DNA of 64,000 bases, from contig CM072515.1 of NCBI GenBank assembly GCA_036898135.1, forward strand, positions 22,151,200-22,215,199, given 5' to 3'. Below, in pieces: positions 1-25,626 of the stretch (positions are counted from its first letter, which is position 1; each line of letters begins with the position of its first letter). This DNA is from Oncomelania hupensis (lineage: Eukaryota > Mollusca > Gastropoda > Littorinimorpha > Pomatiopsidae). The notes beneath the pieces were generated by a model. That model worked only from the letters and a program-made list of their open reading frames with translations. It was not told the origin of the DNA and searched no databases. The position numbers were made by a program, and so were the translations under genes.

Positions 1-94
1 CCAAGCATGTCACCCATCTAAGTACTAACCTTTCCCGAGGTTGCTTAATATGAAACATTGCTAGCGTGTGTCCAAACCACTGCACTACTGTGTC

Positions 95-227
95 ACCCGA
101 TAATGATGATTGATGATGATGATGATGATGATTGATGCTGATGATGATTGATGATGATGATGATGATTGATGATGATTGATGATTATGATGATGATGATT
201 GATGATGATTAATTATGATGATTATGG

Positions 228-302
<75 letters not shown>

Positions 303-312
303 CGATGAAGAT
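95..312. repeat. (GAT)n microsatellite
   Basis: Nearly pure GAT/TGA trinucleotide array with a few ATT interruptions at its left side. It gives Asp-only and Met-only open frames that are not genes. Confidence 0.95.
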
Positions 313-335
313 GAGGAGGAACAGGAGGAGAAGGA

Positions 336-482
336 GAAAGAATTGTGCTCAGTTGTCAGGGGCGAAGACAAAGCTCCTAAGGCAGAAAGTGGGCGCCTGT
401 GGCTGGCTTGGGTTAGATCCTGCTTTTGCCAGCGCCTTGAGCAGCTCTTGGGCTGGTGAAGCGCTAGATAGCGCTTGTAATT
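336..482 (+). repeat. SINE-like dispersed repeat, 3' half (copy 1)
   Basis: This stretch shares ATTGTGCTCAGTTGTC, TTAGATCCTG, GCGCCTTGAGCAGC and a final AGCGCT..AT block with copies at 30574-30905 and 49677-49975. The end resembles the GCTATATAAA tail of those copies and is followed by TAATAATAAT. It is a 5'-truncated member of the family, seen directly from sequence sharing. The word SINE is an inference from length, truncation and tail. Confidence 0.7.
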
Positions 483-604
483 TATAATAATAATACTTAA
501 TATATTTATAATACCTACTCTGGGAGTTCATAGAGCGGAGAAAAGTATTTCAGAAAGACATTGAGATTATCTTTAAAGTGTAAGAAGGCAGTGTGAAATA
601 GAAA

Positions 605-635
<31 letters not shown>

Positions 636-751
636 ATTAATTAATTAATAAAACATTAATAAATACTGTCAACTTTTGACGGGAAATCTTCTTTCAAGTT
701 TCTCCACAATAAAGAATAATATTATTATTTATCTGTTAATTTAATGTGTAG

Positions 752-944
752 CCTTGGCCTGAACCATGACGGCCAAATGTCTGAGTGCGACTCCAACGAG
801 GAAACGGGCTTCATGGGAAAGAACAGGGACATTTTCCGAAGCTGCTACAAGCCTAGACTCGACACCACCTTCAAGGATCCTAAACACTCATGCGTTTTCT
901 CCAACGATGTATCCGGAAGCGTCGGATCGTGGGCAGGGAAGTAG
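752..944 (+). CDS. Exon of an M12B (ADAM/reprolysin-like) zinc metalloprotease
   Basis: An acceptor (..TTTAATGTGTAG) ends at 751, and the open frame after it reads LGLNHDG, then ETGFMG, then RSCY and CVFSND. In M12B proteases the zinc motif HExxHxxGxxHD ends in GxxHD, and a Met-turn (xxMG) follows about 15-20 residues later before paired cysteines. LGLNHDG supplies the last zinc-ligand histidine and the aspartate, and GFMG supplies the Met-turn. The exon with the first part of the motif (HExxH) is not in the window or not recognised. The frame stops with TAG at 942-944. No disintegrin or thrombospondin exon was found downstream, so this is either a terminal exon, a partial gene, or a stranded pseudogene exon. 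The family call is fairly sure; the gene's integrity is not. Confidence 0.55.
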
Positions 945-2865
945 AGTGCGAGATTTGGCCGCGCGACATTTGGGTTTCAAAACGAGATTTTGACCGAGAC
1001 CGACATCCTTTGTCGTCTGCTGCGAGAACATTGATGTGGCGTGCTGCTTCTGCATGAAATATCATTATATGTTGATGGTCAAAGACCCGTAGGGTGGCTC
1101 AAAGGTGCGACTTGCTTTGGCAGCCCCCGCCATTTGTCGTTGCTCCGGGTAAAATCAATGCAGTTTTATTGTTGTGTTTTATACTCTGATGTATTGTCCT
1201 CTATTGTAAAAGAAATGGAAGAAACGTCGTTGCAATATGTGTACTAATATTGGAAAACGTAACATCATTTGAGTTTTAGCCGTAATACTAATACTAATAC
1301 TAATATAGCGCTTCTTCCAGAAATAACTCGATTCAAGGCGCACCTCACTGATATCCATGCATTTGGGGCATGCTCAGTGCGAAAACTCAACGCAAACAGA
1401 CTGATAACGAACGGCCAACTACATGTATAAGGATAAGGATACATGTTTAAATTGTGACTTGCGTTTTGAATGAATTGTGTGCCCCAGTCTTTGACTGCTT
1501 TATATCATTATTGGAAAGGTTTCGGTCAATTTTGATTGATTTATTTTTATTGTTGTTTTCATTATTGTATGAACCAGTTACTGATTTCGCTGCATATGTG
1601 AGAGCGTCAGTCGTCAATTTCTTTGGTTTATGAATTTTGCCTGGTGCTTGAATGGGTGAATCGATTTTCATTTCCTTTTTTCCCTTGTTTTTAACGAGTG
1701 CCGTAATTTTCAACTACTGACCTTAAATATTAAATAACCTCTGTATTAGTTTCACCCCTGGTGTATACAAAGTGTCGTTTCAAAAGGAATCCCCACAATT
1801 CCATTTCGTTAGGGAAGACAATTATTACCCAAAACCTTTTTTTCATGTTGTCTCCATTGATTATACTCGCCAACCAGCATTATTCAACATATACCCTACC
1901 TACAAAATATATCCTATATCCTAAATGCATAACGTGCGTGAGCTATGAAACTTTTTTTATGTGTGTTATTACAAATTTTTAGTGTACTGTATAATTATGC
2001 ATTAAAAACCACAGCAACCATGGATTTAGGTTTGCGTGTATGCTTTGAGGCTAGTCAGTGTTTGTTAAGTTTGGGAGTCTTGTTTGTGTGTTTGTCACTA
2101 AATATGTCTAGATGGTCTTTGCAAATAAAATTGAAATAAAAAGAACTGCCACACGCAAAACAAAGTCAAACAAACAACTCACCAACGCCACAAAACTATA
2201 TAAAAAATTACCACATGGTAACATATTACAACTTTCACAGCATATATGGTCTAATTAGCTATCGTTTTGACTTTATTTAATGTTCATTAATAACGAGATA
2301 AATGTACAGATCCAACAATATACTAAAGATTTGTGCGGGTAATTTCAAACTGCTTGGTACTTAGATCGACTTCTATAAGCTGCATCTTTGGATATAACAG
2401 TGTTTTTATTTTCCACACAAACCAAAGGGCAACCGGAAACTTTTGAAAATAGGCGATATTTTATAGGAATTTTAAGTAAATCTTTTTTTATCACTTTATA
2501 CAGTCTCAAAATTGAAGAATTGAACAACAAAAAGCATGTGTTTAAATTACGGACGTGTACAAACAAGCTTAAACGTAACCAACCATATAACAAAATTAGA
2601 AGCAACATGACAAGTACAAACTCATGAGTAAATGAACAAATATCGTATGTCACAGCTGTATATGTTAAGTCTGCACTTAGTTGCATAAAACTAGTAAAAA
2701 AACAAAAGTGGTGAAAATCAAAACATAATCATTATGAAACTTTAAAGAAAACATATTTAATTAACCACTAAGTACACTTTGAACCACTAAGCAGAACGAT
2801 GTTGAACAGGTCAACGGAACATTTGAAAGTTCGACATCGAAAATGGACAGGTATAGCGACAGCCA
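945..2865. other. Gene-free stretch
   Basis: AT-rich unique-looking sequence. A fragment at about 1300-1345 (TATAGCGCTTCTTCCAG and CAAGGCGCA) looks like the 3' end of the SINE-like family in reverse. No exon could be supported. Confidence 0.5.
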
Positions 2866-2953
2866 AAGGGACACACACGCACGCACGTACACAAGCGCGC
2901 GCACACACACAGACACACACGCAGACTACACACACACACACACACACACACAC
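2866..2953. repeat. (CA)n microsatellite
   Basis: CA/CG-rich dinucleotide array. It continues on the far side of the LINE fragment at 2954-3226, so the LINE landed within or beside it. Confidence 0.9.
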
Positions 2954-3226
2954 TATCCTATCCTATCCTATCCTATCCCGTAACTCAAAGGTCGTAGGGG
3001 CACCACAGATGATCGTTTAACCAGCGTACTCCACCTTTCTCTGTTCTCATCAACCCTCATGGCTTTGTTCAGTGTCAAACCAGTCCATTCTCGAATATTG
3101 TCCTCCCACCTCTTTTTCTGTCTCCCTCTTCTTCTGCCTCTTTGCACTGTGCCTTGCGGGGTGGTCTTTGCAATGCCTGGTGATCTGGTGACGTGGCCAT
3201 ACCATCGGAGTTTCCATTTCTTCACC
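2954..3226 (-). mobile_element. 5'-truncated LINE with GGATA tail (copy A)
   Basis: The minus strand encodes the C-terminal end of a non-LTR retrotransposon polyprotein: KLRWYGHV, RRRGRQKKRWEDNIREWTGL, ending SYGIG and a stop. The stop lies inside the 3' tail of repeated GGATA units (TATCC on the plus strand). The 5' truncation point joins directly to CA dinucleotides at 3227. The same tail is carried by copies at 5331, 19071, 21026 and 25627. Clade not assigned. Confidence 0.85.
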
Positions 3227-3530
3227 ACACACACACACACTACACCACATACACATACATCCGCTAAAACAGTAAAGTAAAATGTTTTAAACATGTTTTT
3301 GTTATAATAATACAACAGTACAGTCATTTCATTGTAATACAAAACAAAGAGCATTTAATTATATTACACACAGGCACACACCGGCGTTTCATTACAAAAA
3401 CAAAATATCAAAGGCTTGTGCAACAAATAAACTAAGAATTCACTATCAAGAATAAGAAAATGCGAATATGGCTTAGTTTCTGAATATTCAAAGTTGCGAT
3501 CGTCGATTCATGATTACAAACTCCCCCCTC

Positions 3531-3610
<80 letters not shown>

Positions 3611-4180
3611 CCTCTCTCTCCTTCCTCTTCTTCTTCTCTCTCTCTCTTTTACTCTTCCAAAATACAATACAAAAAGGCAAATGCTTGTGGTCAACCAAAA
3701 TACTCTTTCTCTCTTCCCTTCCCCAAATCACCCCCTCTCTCCCTCTCTTAAATTCTTTAAAATTTGGCTTTTGCGTAAATATATGGACTGACATATGGTA
3801 TAGCCTATATATAGCCTATTTCTGAGTGAAAACAACGGAAACTCTACAGGGTCTTTGCCTGCTAATACTCTTTGTTTTTTCAATAAGCTTTTAAAAAAAT
3901 GGTTATTATGTTCATGGCAATTCCATGCATGAAAAGATCCAAAAACTAGCAGTTTTTCTGTATTTTTTCTGTCTGTCTGTCTGTCTCTCTCTCTCTCACA
4001 CACGCACACACACACATATGCACACACAAACATAGAGATAAACCACTGCATACCAAACTAACAGTAACATTTTATAAAAAAAAAAACAATTGTTTCATCG
4101 GGATATCTGTGCAAAAAGTTGTTAACATTTTTACCGTTTGGCACATTTGTCTTAGTTGACTTTCATCTGTACATTGTCCT
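3227..4180. repeat. Simple-repeat rich stretch, (CT)n at 3534-3652
   Basis: Contains a CT/TTTC array (3534-3652) and smaller CTGT/CA arrays near 3969-4020. No exon seen. Frames of Ser-Leu or Arg-Glu repeats here are microsatellite shadows. Confidence 0.85.
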
Positions 4181-4184
4181 GGGG

Positions 4185-4190
4185 TTTATT
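4185..4190 (-). promoter_or_regulatory. Candidate polyadenylation signal AATAAA
   Basis: TTTATT on the plus strand reads AATAAA on the minus strand, about 630 bases after the stop codon of the membrane scaffold gene. Position fits a 3' UTR end, but nothing else confirms use. Confidence 0.25.
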
Positions 4191-4259
4191 GTTAGCACGC
4201 AGCATAATCTATATTATTGTTAAAAACAACAACCGTGCAATGCGACTTTACATGCTGAG

Positions 4260-4365
4260 AGCTGAACGTGTGTGTGTGTGTGTGTGTGGGTGGGTGGGGG
4301 TGTGTGTGTGTGCGTGTGTGTATGTGTGCGTGTGAGTGTGTGTGTTTGTGGAGAGAGAGGGTCGG
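4260..4365. repeat. (GT)n microsatellite
   Basis: Imperfect GT array with short G runs, probably within the 3' UTR or downstream flank of the scaffold gene. Confidence 0.9.
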
Positions 4366-4817
4366 GTTTGGTAGGGTAATGGTGGGGGAGTGTGATAATG
4401 TTTGTATAAAGCGTTGAATCTATGCTAGTAATATGCTGGGTGCATTCAAAAACAGAAATAAAGGAGGAGTGAGGTGGAGGTGAAGGGGTAAGGGGGGCGG
4501 GATGGTATAACTCTCATTTCACATATAAACCGTGCAAGGCCGAATGATTCAACTGGACGAGGCGAATTAGTGCCACTTTGAGGAGAGAGGGTAAAAACGG
4601 GGGGTGCTAAGAAGGATATTGTGGTGGTCCGTTCATAATACGCGGCAAACGTACTAACGCTTTAAAGAAATGAGGGAGATGCGTGTGAAGAAAAAATATT
4701 TAGGCTTAATGCGCTGGTAGTAACTCAACAGTTTACCTCGCAGACAGCCAATATTTCCTATCGTTACAATAACGTTTATGAGTCCAACATCTCACATGGT
4801 CCGGATTCGCGTGACGC

Positions 4818-18678
<13,861 letters not shown>

Positions 18679-18974
18679 CCGATGCATGGAGGATGCAGGC
18701 TAGTTATACACTTCAGTCACTAAGAAAAATGCACGAGGTCACTAGGACAGTAATACGAAGTTTCCCCCAACAAAGCAGCGCGTGCACCGCACACTACAAA
18801 GCTGCAAGCTATTCTAGAAGAAACAACTACACTCAACAACAGCGTCATGTAGTTTTAGAAAATCCTAAAAGTTTCACACGTAATTTGAGTCACTTGGAAT
18901 AAGCACAAGGTCGTCGGATCAGCAATGGGGATGCATACTGAAAATTGTGGAAAGTGCACTATTTGTGTGTGTGT

Positions 18975-18997
18975 GGGGGGGGGGGGGGGGGGGGGGG
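18975..18997. repeat. G23 homopolymer run
   Basis: Uninterrupted run of 23 G after a GT array, about 300 bases upstream of the scaffold start codon. Could form a quadruplex, or be length-unstable in sequencing. Confidence 0.9.
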
Positions 18998-19070
18998 AGT
19001 GTAGGTGTGTGTGTGTACGCAACAACTCCAAACCTATATGTATAAGTTTCAATGGGGGGAAAAAACATAT

Positions 19071-19165
19071 TCCTATCCTATCCTATCCCGTAACTCGGAG
19101 GTCGTAGGGGCACCACAGAAGATCGTTTAACCAGCGTACTCCATCTTTCCCTGTCCTCAGCAACA
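19071..19165 (-). mobile_element. Short LINE fragment with GGATA tail (copy D)
   Basis: TATCC repeats followed by CCCGTAACTCGGAGGTCG and about 90 bp of the family's extreme 3' end, then unrelated sequence. Confidence 0.8.
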
Positions 19166-20369
19166 TATTAAGAAATCCAAACGTTTACACGTCACAACAA
19201 GAATTTTGGGCCTCATGTGTAACGCCGAATAAAGTCCCAGAGAAAGAAAACAAACAAACAAACAAACAAGCTGACTCATTTCGTGACTCGGAACATGCAC
19301 AAGGTCATTAGATGAGCATTAATTTTACGCATCAATGTATATGTAATGTATGTCCAAGATTTTTTCTTTTCATGTAAGAAAATCATAAAAGTCTCAACAA
19401 TGAACCATATTGTACATTAGTAAGAGAGTGGCCACTCTGGAGAGTTATTGAATACAGTTGAATAGTTGTGGGCTGCTGCACAAAATAACTTGACACTACA
19501 GTTGCTCTGTTAACAAACCTTAATAAAAGGTTGGAATCTATCGGGTGACATGTAAACCACCAGTTGCTCTCCCCTTTTACACTTGGTTATGTTTTTAAAA
19601 TTCTAAACAATAAAGTACACTTGAGCGAGCCATTAACACAAGACGATAGCATTACAAACAGTCGGATACACTATAGGCTAACACTACTAGTTATCTTCAA
19701 CTTTACAACATGCATGAGGAGTGTCACCTAACAAACTGTAAACACAACGGTAGGCCTTTAAAACAAATTTTTAGCCTTCTTATATAGCGCTTTTTAGCTC
19801 AAGAGCTGCTCAAGGCGCTAGCCGATACAGGATCTAACTCAAGCCGCCCGTGGCGTTCACTGGCAGTGTATACACAACGGTAGGCCTACAATCAATCCAA
19901 GGAAGGAAAAAAAAACGAGGGCCGAAAAATACGAAAGTCTCACATAAAACTGTAGGCTACATTTGAGCGACTCGGAAATTCACTCAACGTTTTAAGGTCG
20001 CCTCTTTCCTTTTGAGAGAAGAGGTTGACCTACTAAGTGAGTCTCAGCTACGCTGCGTGCTGCAGACTCTACCCACCAGAAGGGTTTTCCTTACAACCTG
20101 CATGCAGGGCGGGTACCAATACAGATTCCAGAACAAACTGTAACATGTGTTTTACTCTTAACAGTACGAATAAGTTGGAATATGTGTTGTTCTCTTTCTG
20201 TAGCTCTTTCATTTCAAACATGAAAACTAAATATTACTAACAGTATAGTTAGACCTATTTTTTTAAAAAGGATTTCCGCCAAATTTATACCACTGGTAGC
20301 GAAGTAGATTCTATGTTACAATTGTAGGCCTTTTAGTTATCAAGCAGAACTAACCTTTTCCTTATAATT
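19166..20369. other. Gene-free stretch
   Basis: No exon supported. A reverse fragment of the SINE-like tail (TATATAGCGC, AGCTGCTCAAGGCGCTAG) lies at about 19783-19822. Confidence 0.5.
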
Positions 20370-20743
20370 ATTAAGAACTGCCTTAACGATCTCTTTAACA
20401 AACTGAAACTGAAGGAGTTATTCAATAATTTTTTTAAATCTCCATCTTTACACTACCGTTGCTCTGCCCAAAACCTTTCAGAAAATCCAGTCTTAGGACC
20501 GCTCCATGAACCCAACAACTGTATAGATATTCCAGAATGAGGACAGGGAAAGAATAGTCTAAATGCATAAATTAGCACATTGGAGGTAAAAAAAAAAAAG
20601 TTTAAATAAATTACAGAATATTAAATCTTGTGGAAATGATATTGTCCTAAGTAAACTTTTAAAGGCCTCATCGCCAAAGTTACTTGACACTCTGACCATG
20701 TTGTTTAACCTTGTTTTGAATACGGGCAAGATACCTGATGATT

Positions 20744-21549
20744 CATCATGCAGTGTGTGTCTTGGGCAAGAAAGACCTGGCAGGGCCGAATCCTTTCCAG
20801 GCTGTTGGCCACAGCTGATATCCACGAATACAGTGTGGCTCGTTTTGGCCCCGAGCACGTGGTCGTTGAACCTGTAGTAACATGAGGATCCTCCGTCCTG
20901 GCCGGTGACTTCTGTGTAGAAGACTTTCGCCCAGTGATGCCGTGCTCACATCACCCCTGTTAGTCGCCTCTTACGACACGTCGGGAAACGTTGGGTCTAT
21001 TCTAATCAGTGCCCGAACCCACAGGGCTAATAAGATAAGACTGCTGCGCTCCCTTGCCATCTCCATCTTCTTATACGCTTGCTAAAACATGGACCCTCAC
21101 AGCAGATCTACAACGAAGAATACAAAGCATGGAGATGAGGTGCTACAGAAGACTTCTGGGTATTTCCTAAACTCAGCACATCACCAACGACGAAGTACGA
21201 CAGACCATCACACAAGCCATTGGACAACACGATGAACTGCTCACAGTGGTGAAAAAACGGAAACTCCGGTGGTATGGCCACGTAATCAGATCATCAGGTC
21301 TTGCAAAGACCATCCTGCAAGGCACAGTGCAAGGAGGTAGAAGAAGAGGGAGACCGAAAAAGAGGTGGGAGGACAACATTCGAGAATGGACTGGTTTGAC
21401 ACTGAGCGAAACAATCAGGGTTGCTGAGGACAGAGAAAGATGGAGTACGCTGGTTAAACGATCATCTGTGGTGTCCCTACGACCTCCAAGTTACGGGATA
21501 GGATAGGATAGGATAGGATAGGATAGGATAGGATAGGATAGGATATAAT
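20744..21549 (+). mobile_element. Chimeric insertion ending in the GGATA-tailed LINE (copy E)
   Basis: Flanked by CTGATGATT (20735-20743) and CTAATGATT (21550-21558). From about 21026 it is the C-terminal end of the GGATA-tailed LINE (KRKLRWYGHV, RRRGRPKKRWEDNIREWTGL, SYGIG, stop within the tail). The first ~280 bases (20744-21025, with TAGTCGCCTCTTACGACACG) do not match that LINE and look like another repeat joined to it. Confidence 0.75.
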
Positions 21550-22110
21550 CTAATGATTGGTCAGTTGGTATAATCTGTCCATTGTATAAAGGAAAAGGAG
21601 ATCCTCTAAATGTAGACAATTATCGAGGGAGTACTATTCTTAGTTGTTTGGGCAAATTATTTACTAGTATTATTACTGATATTATCCACGTTTTCCTAGA
21701 TGATAATGACTTGTTAGGGCATGAACAAACAGGGTTTAGAAAGGACAACTCAACATCATGTGTGTGCTTTGCACTGTCTGATCAACCTTTATTTACAACG
21801 AAGGAAAATTTGTAGACTACTGCAAGCCTTTTAATAAAGTGCAGAGAAATCTTCTGTGGGAGAAGTTCAATGAGAACGGAATATCTGGTAATGTTCTAAC
21901 AGTCATAAGAGATATGTAGGAAAAAGCAAAATCGTGCGTCAGGACGCAGAATGGCCAGCTTTCTGCTTTTTTCACCTGCAACGCAGGACTAAAGCAAAAG
22001 AAAATTTATCACCGATTTTATTTTCCCTCTTCTTGAGCGATTTAAAACATTTTCTTGCAAAATATTTTGATAAAATTAAGTTGCCGCACATCCTATCAAT
22101 TCATTGTGAT

Positions 22111-22728
22111 TGTTACGTTGAAACGCGAACGAAAGTATGTCTGAAACGCGCACGATAGATCTAATCGTTTCGCTTTGCAAAGTATTCAATAATAGAGTTT
22201 ATTTACCTTTGATTTGAGTTTGCGTTGTGGTTAGAGGAAGCTTTGTATAACGTTGATAATTTTAGTTGGTCGATATTATTGGAGAATTCTCTAGATTTGC
22301 CTGTTTACTGTCAATAGAAGCTTCGCGAGAAGGCGTAGACATTTTGAGAACATGCTTGGACAGAAAGGAAAGATGTATGACGTAAGACAGTGATGACGAA
22401 GTTAGAAGGATTGGTTAAATTGCGTCATACTCGATTGATCCAGGGTGTTCGGGAGAAGAGAGAGGCTATATATGTGCCGCACTGTTTTGAGAGAGGGTTG
22501 ATAGTGAGTTGGAAAGTGTTGTTGTATAAGTGAAAAGGCGATTGTATGCAGTTGTTGATGTGTGCTGAATAAAAGTGGAAAACTTCATACGTCGACTCTG
22601 TGACTTGTATGCTGATTGAACGGGTTGCGTGGATAAACGAATCCGAGTTTACACCTATCAGGAGAATTCAAGCATTGGGGCTGAATCAAATACTGATAGA
22701 AAAACACCAACATCGAATGAGTGTAACA
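22111..22728 (+). mobile_element. Solo LTR (copy 2) inside the LINE
   Basis: 618 bp, starts TGTTACGTTG, ends GTGTAACA, flanked by GTGAT at 22106-22110 and 22729-22733. TATA-type CTATATATG at about 22466 and AATAAA at 22568-22573, about 100 bases apart, fit an LTR promoter and polyadenylation signal. Confidence 0.85.
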
Positions 22729-24010
22729 GTGATATTTCCGACGTTGAAAAATATTTTCACCTATTTCTGCTGTTATATGCTGACGACACCGTAGTCTTAG
22801 TCGAAACAGCCAATGAGGTGCAAAAAGCAATGGATGCATTACATATTTATTGTTTAAAATATGGCATATACATAAATATTACAAAGACAAAAATCGTGAT
22901 ATTTTCTAGGGGTAAAGTAAGAAAACTTCATGTGTTTAAATTCAGTGGCGAAAATGTTGAAATTGTCTTGGAGTACAAATATTTAGGGACTGTTTTTAAT
23001 TATAATAATAAATTTTAAAAGCTATTACATCTCAGTGTGTATCAGCAGAGAGAGCATTGTTTGCGTTGCTAAGGAAGTGTAGAAAACTTGATGTACCGTT
23101 AGATCTGCAGTTAGAATTGTTTGATAATTGTATTTAGCCTATCTTGCTGCATCGCTGTGAAGTATGGGGGTTTGAAAATATGAAAATGTGCGCGAGATTT
23201 CAATTATTTTTTTTTAAATGGTACTGAATGTGAAGTCTAGCACATCAACATGCGTGGTTCTATGAGAAGTTGGAAGCTTTCCTCTATCTCTTGATGCTAA
23301 ATGCAGACTACTCTGTTTTTGGTACATGCAGTGTATTGATTGTTACAGTGATTCTGGTAAAATATCGGCAGTTATGTTTCTCCTATGTCATACTTTATAT
23401 TGTAAATTGCCTTGGTTGAATTAAGTACATTCTTTGCTTAATAGTTTTGGATTAACTTATATGTGGACCCGTGATTGTGGATATTCTTTAAATCAATTTA
23501 AGCCTATTGTGAATCAACGACTAAGAGACCAATTTTACGGTCATGGCAAAGCAATGTATATGACAATAACGTTTGCATCACGTACCGAATGTTTAAATAT
23601 AACTTTTGTTTGGAAGATGACTTAATCCGTTTGTCACTGTTTTTGAGAAGAAATCTATTGCAATTCAGGCTCAGCAATCATAAGTTGCCAATCCAGTCAT
23701 AAAGATATGTTAATGTGCCAATGGAAGAACCGTTGTGTCCACTGTATGACTTGATTGAAATTGTAGACGAATTCCACTATTTACTTGTTCAAATCCTTTG
23801 CTGAAATAATTTAGAACTTGATGTCTACCTCAATATTTTTGGCACTATCAAAATGTTTTCAAATTACGACAGCTAATGATCTCAAAGTCAAAGAACGGTT
23901 GATTTTTCTGAGCCGCTAGAAATATTGTATTGTCGTTACTTAAACTATAGCAATAAATTTATTTTCACAAACTTTTGTCCTTTCAAACACCTTATCAACA
24001 GATTTTACTC

Positions 24011-25626
24011 TCTACTCTTATATTTCATTTCTTGATTTTGTCATTCCTACACTACCTAAGTAAAATATTATTATAAATAATGAATTATGAAAGTGAATTT
24101 TTAATCATTGGTATTTCGTAAGGAAAAAATCGAGTAATTTTGCAATACCTTGTACGTTTCCTCCTCGTTTGCTTTTCAGTTTTTTATTGACAAGAATTAA
24201 ATGAATTTCCACGTGATATGAAATGTGTTGTTGTGTTGCATTCAGGCTTGTTTCAGGTATTCCCCCCTCCCCTTCCCCCTCTCCTTTTTGTGGCTGAAAG
24301 GCCTCCTGGGCGTATAGTCTTTTGCTGTATTGATGTTTAAAACTATGTGTTGTGAAATAAAAGGACAACGTTCTTTAGTTCCAAGAATTTAAAATATTTA
24401 TATTCCACAAAATATATTAATAAAAATAACCTAAACATCGAAAGTGTTTTAGGAAATTTACAGTCTCACACATACATTTTCATAACTGTATAGATATTCG
24501 AGGAAAAAAATGGATTCGAAAAATTATGTTTTAAAAATTATCCTAGAGAACAAAGGGGAAAAAAAGAAGCCTTTTAGAAAAATCCAGTCTCACAAAATTT
24601 CCGTAACGGTTCTGCCACACTACTTCGGTCAATGCAGTTAGATTAAGACTAATAAAGTGAAGGGATCATGAAAATTCCAAAGATCACATAATAAGAAAGT
24701 ATCGTCACCACTGAGTGCACACAAACATTGTCTAATTATTCAAGCTTACGAGTACTTTTAATGGGACAAACCTTTACCTTAGCAATTCCGTTTAGTCGAG
24801 TCCAATGAGATCCGAAATATTAACTCAACACAACATTAACACAAAAGTGGCATAAAACCCTGTTGCCGACATGTGCAAGTACAACGTTCCCTAAATAGTA
24901 TTCAGTCAATTTGTAATTGCAAAAAAGTAACGTTGTTGAGATTGCTCAGGTTTATGCCCACAAATGTACGGCGCATGCATTTGTATACGCTTTGTAGACA
25001 CTCAGACACTCTGTATAGCCGCGGTGCAATCTTTATTAACGTGTTTACTTCTTCTTCCTTCTTCTTCTTCTATAGGATACCGTGGATACTTCGACTACAC
25101 GAACAAAAACATCCCCAACACATTCTCTAATCCGGTGTGCGTTAAGGTTACAACAAAACAGTTGACGCGACAAACTTGCATCCATATAAGGAGGCAATAC
25201 CAAACACAAAAAACCCTGCATTTTAATTATTCAGTTTCGTCTTGGTTTGATATTTTTATTCTTCTATAGTCAGGAGTGTACATAATTATCATCAAATTTA
25301 TTTTATTAATTTCTTCATAATTTTGTTTTAGCCACAGCGAAGCATACATAGAACGGGAGTATTACAACGATTGCTATTCTTTTTATTCTGAATCCTTCTT
25401 TCTTTTCTGTTTTACTCTGTTTGTTTGTCTGTTTGTTTCTTTGTTTGTTTGTTTGTTTGTTTGTTTGTTTTGCAGCGCAGGAAATATCCTTTACCAGTTT
25501 GTTTTTTTGTGTGTTTTTTTTTCTTTTTTTTCGGGCGGTGGAGGGGGGGGGGGGGGGGGGGGGGGCGGGGAGGAGGAATATAATTTCTTAGGCTTTATAG
25601 TGTGCAATGATAAAACATTGAAACGA
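24011..25626. other. Gene-free stretch with G23 run
   Basis: AT-rich sequence. A second 23-base G run lies at 25543-25565 after a GTTT array. An exon-like block at 25076-25146 is discussed in the findings but not supported enough to call. Confidence 0.5.

Larger units (their letters stand above)
20370..24010 (+). mobile_element. Decayed LINE with reverse transcriptase, split by two later insertions
   Basis: Plus-strand blocks in broken frames: LLDTLTMLFNLVLNTGKIPD (20680-20740), CPLYKGKGDPLNVDNYRG and LLGHEQTGFRKDNSTS (21570-21760), YADDTVVLVETANEV (palm active site, about 22775), EYKYLGTVFNYN (about 22975), ALFALLRKCRKLDV (about 23050), SNHKLPIQS, and a C-terminal CPLYDLIEIVDEFHYLL. Order and spacing are those of a non-LTR reverse transcriptase with its C-terminal region. 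It is interrupted at 20744-21549 and 22111-22728. Many stops; not functional. Clade not assigned. Confidence 0.85.

Noticed and set aside
199..459. Asp-rich and Met-rich open frames over the GAT array
   Set aside because: They are translations of a trinucleotide microsatellite; both strands and several frames are open for the same reason.
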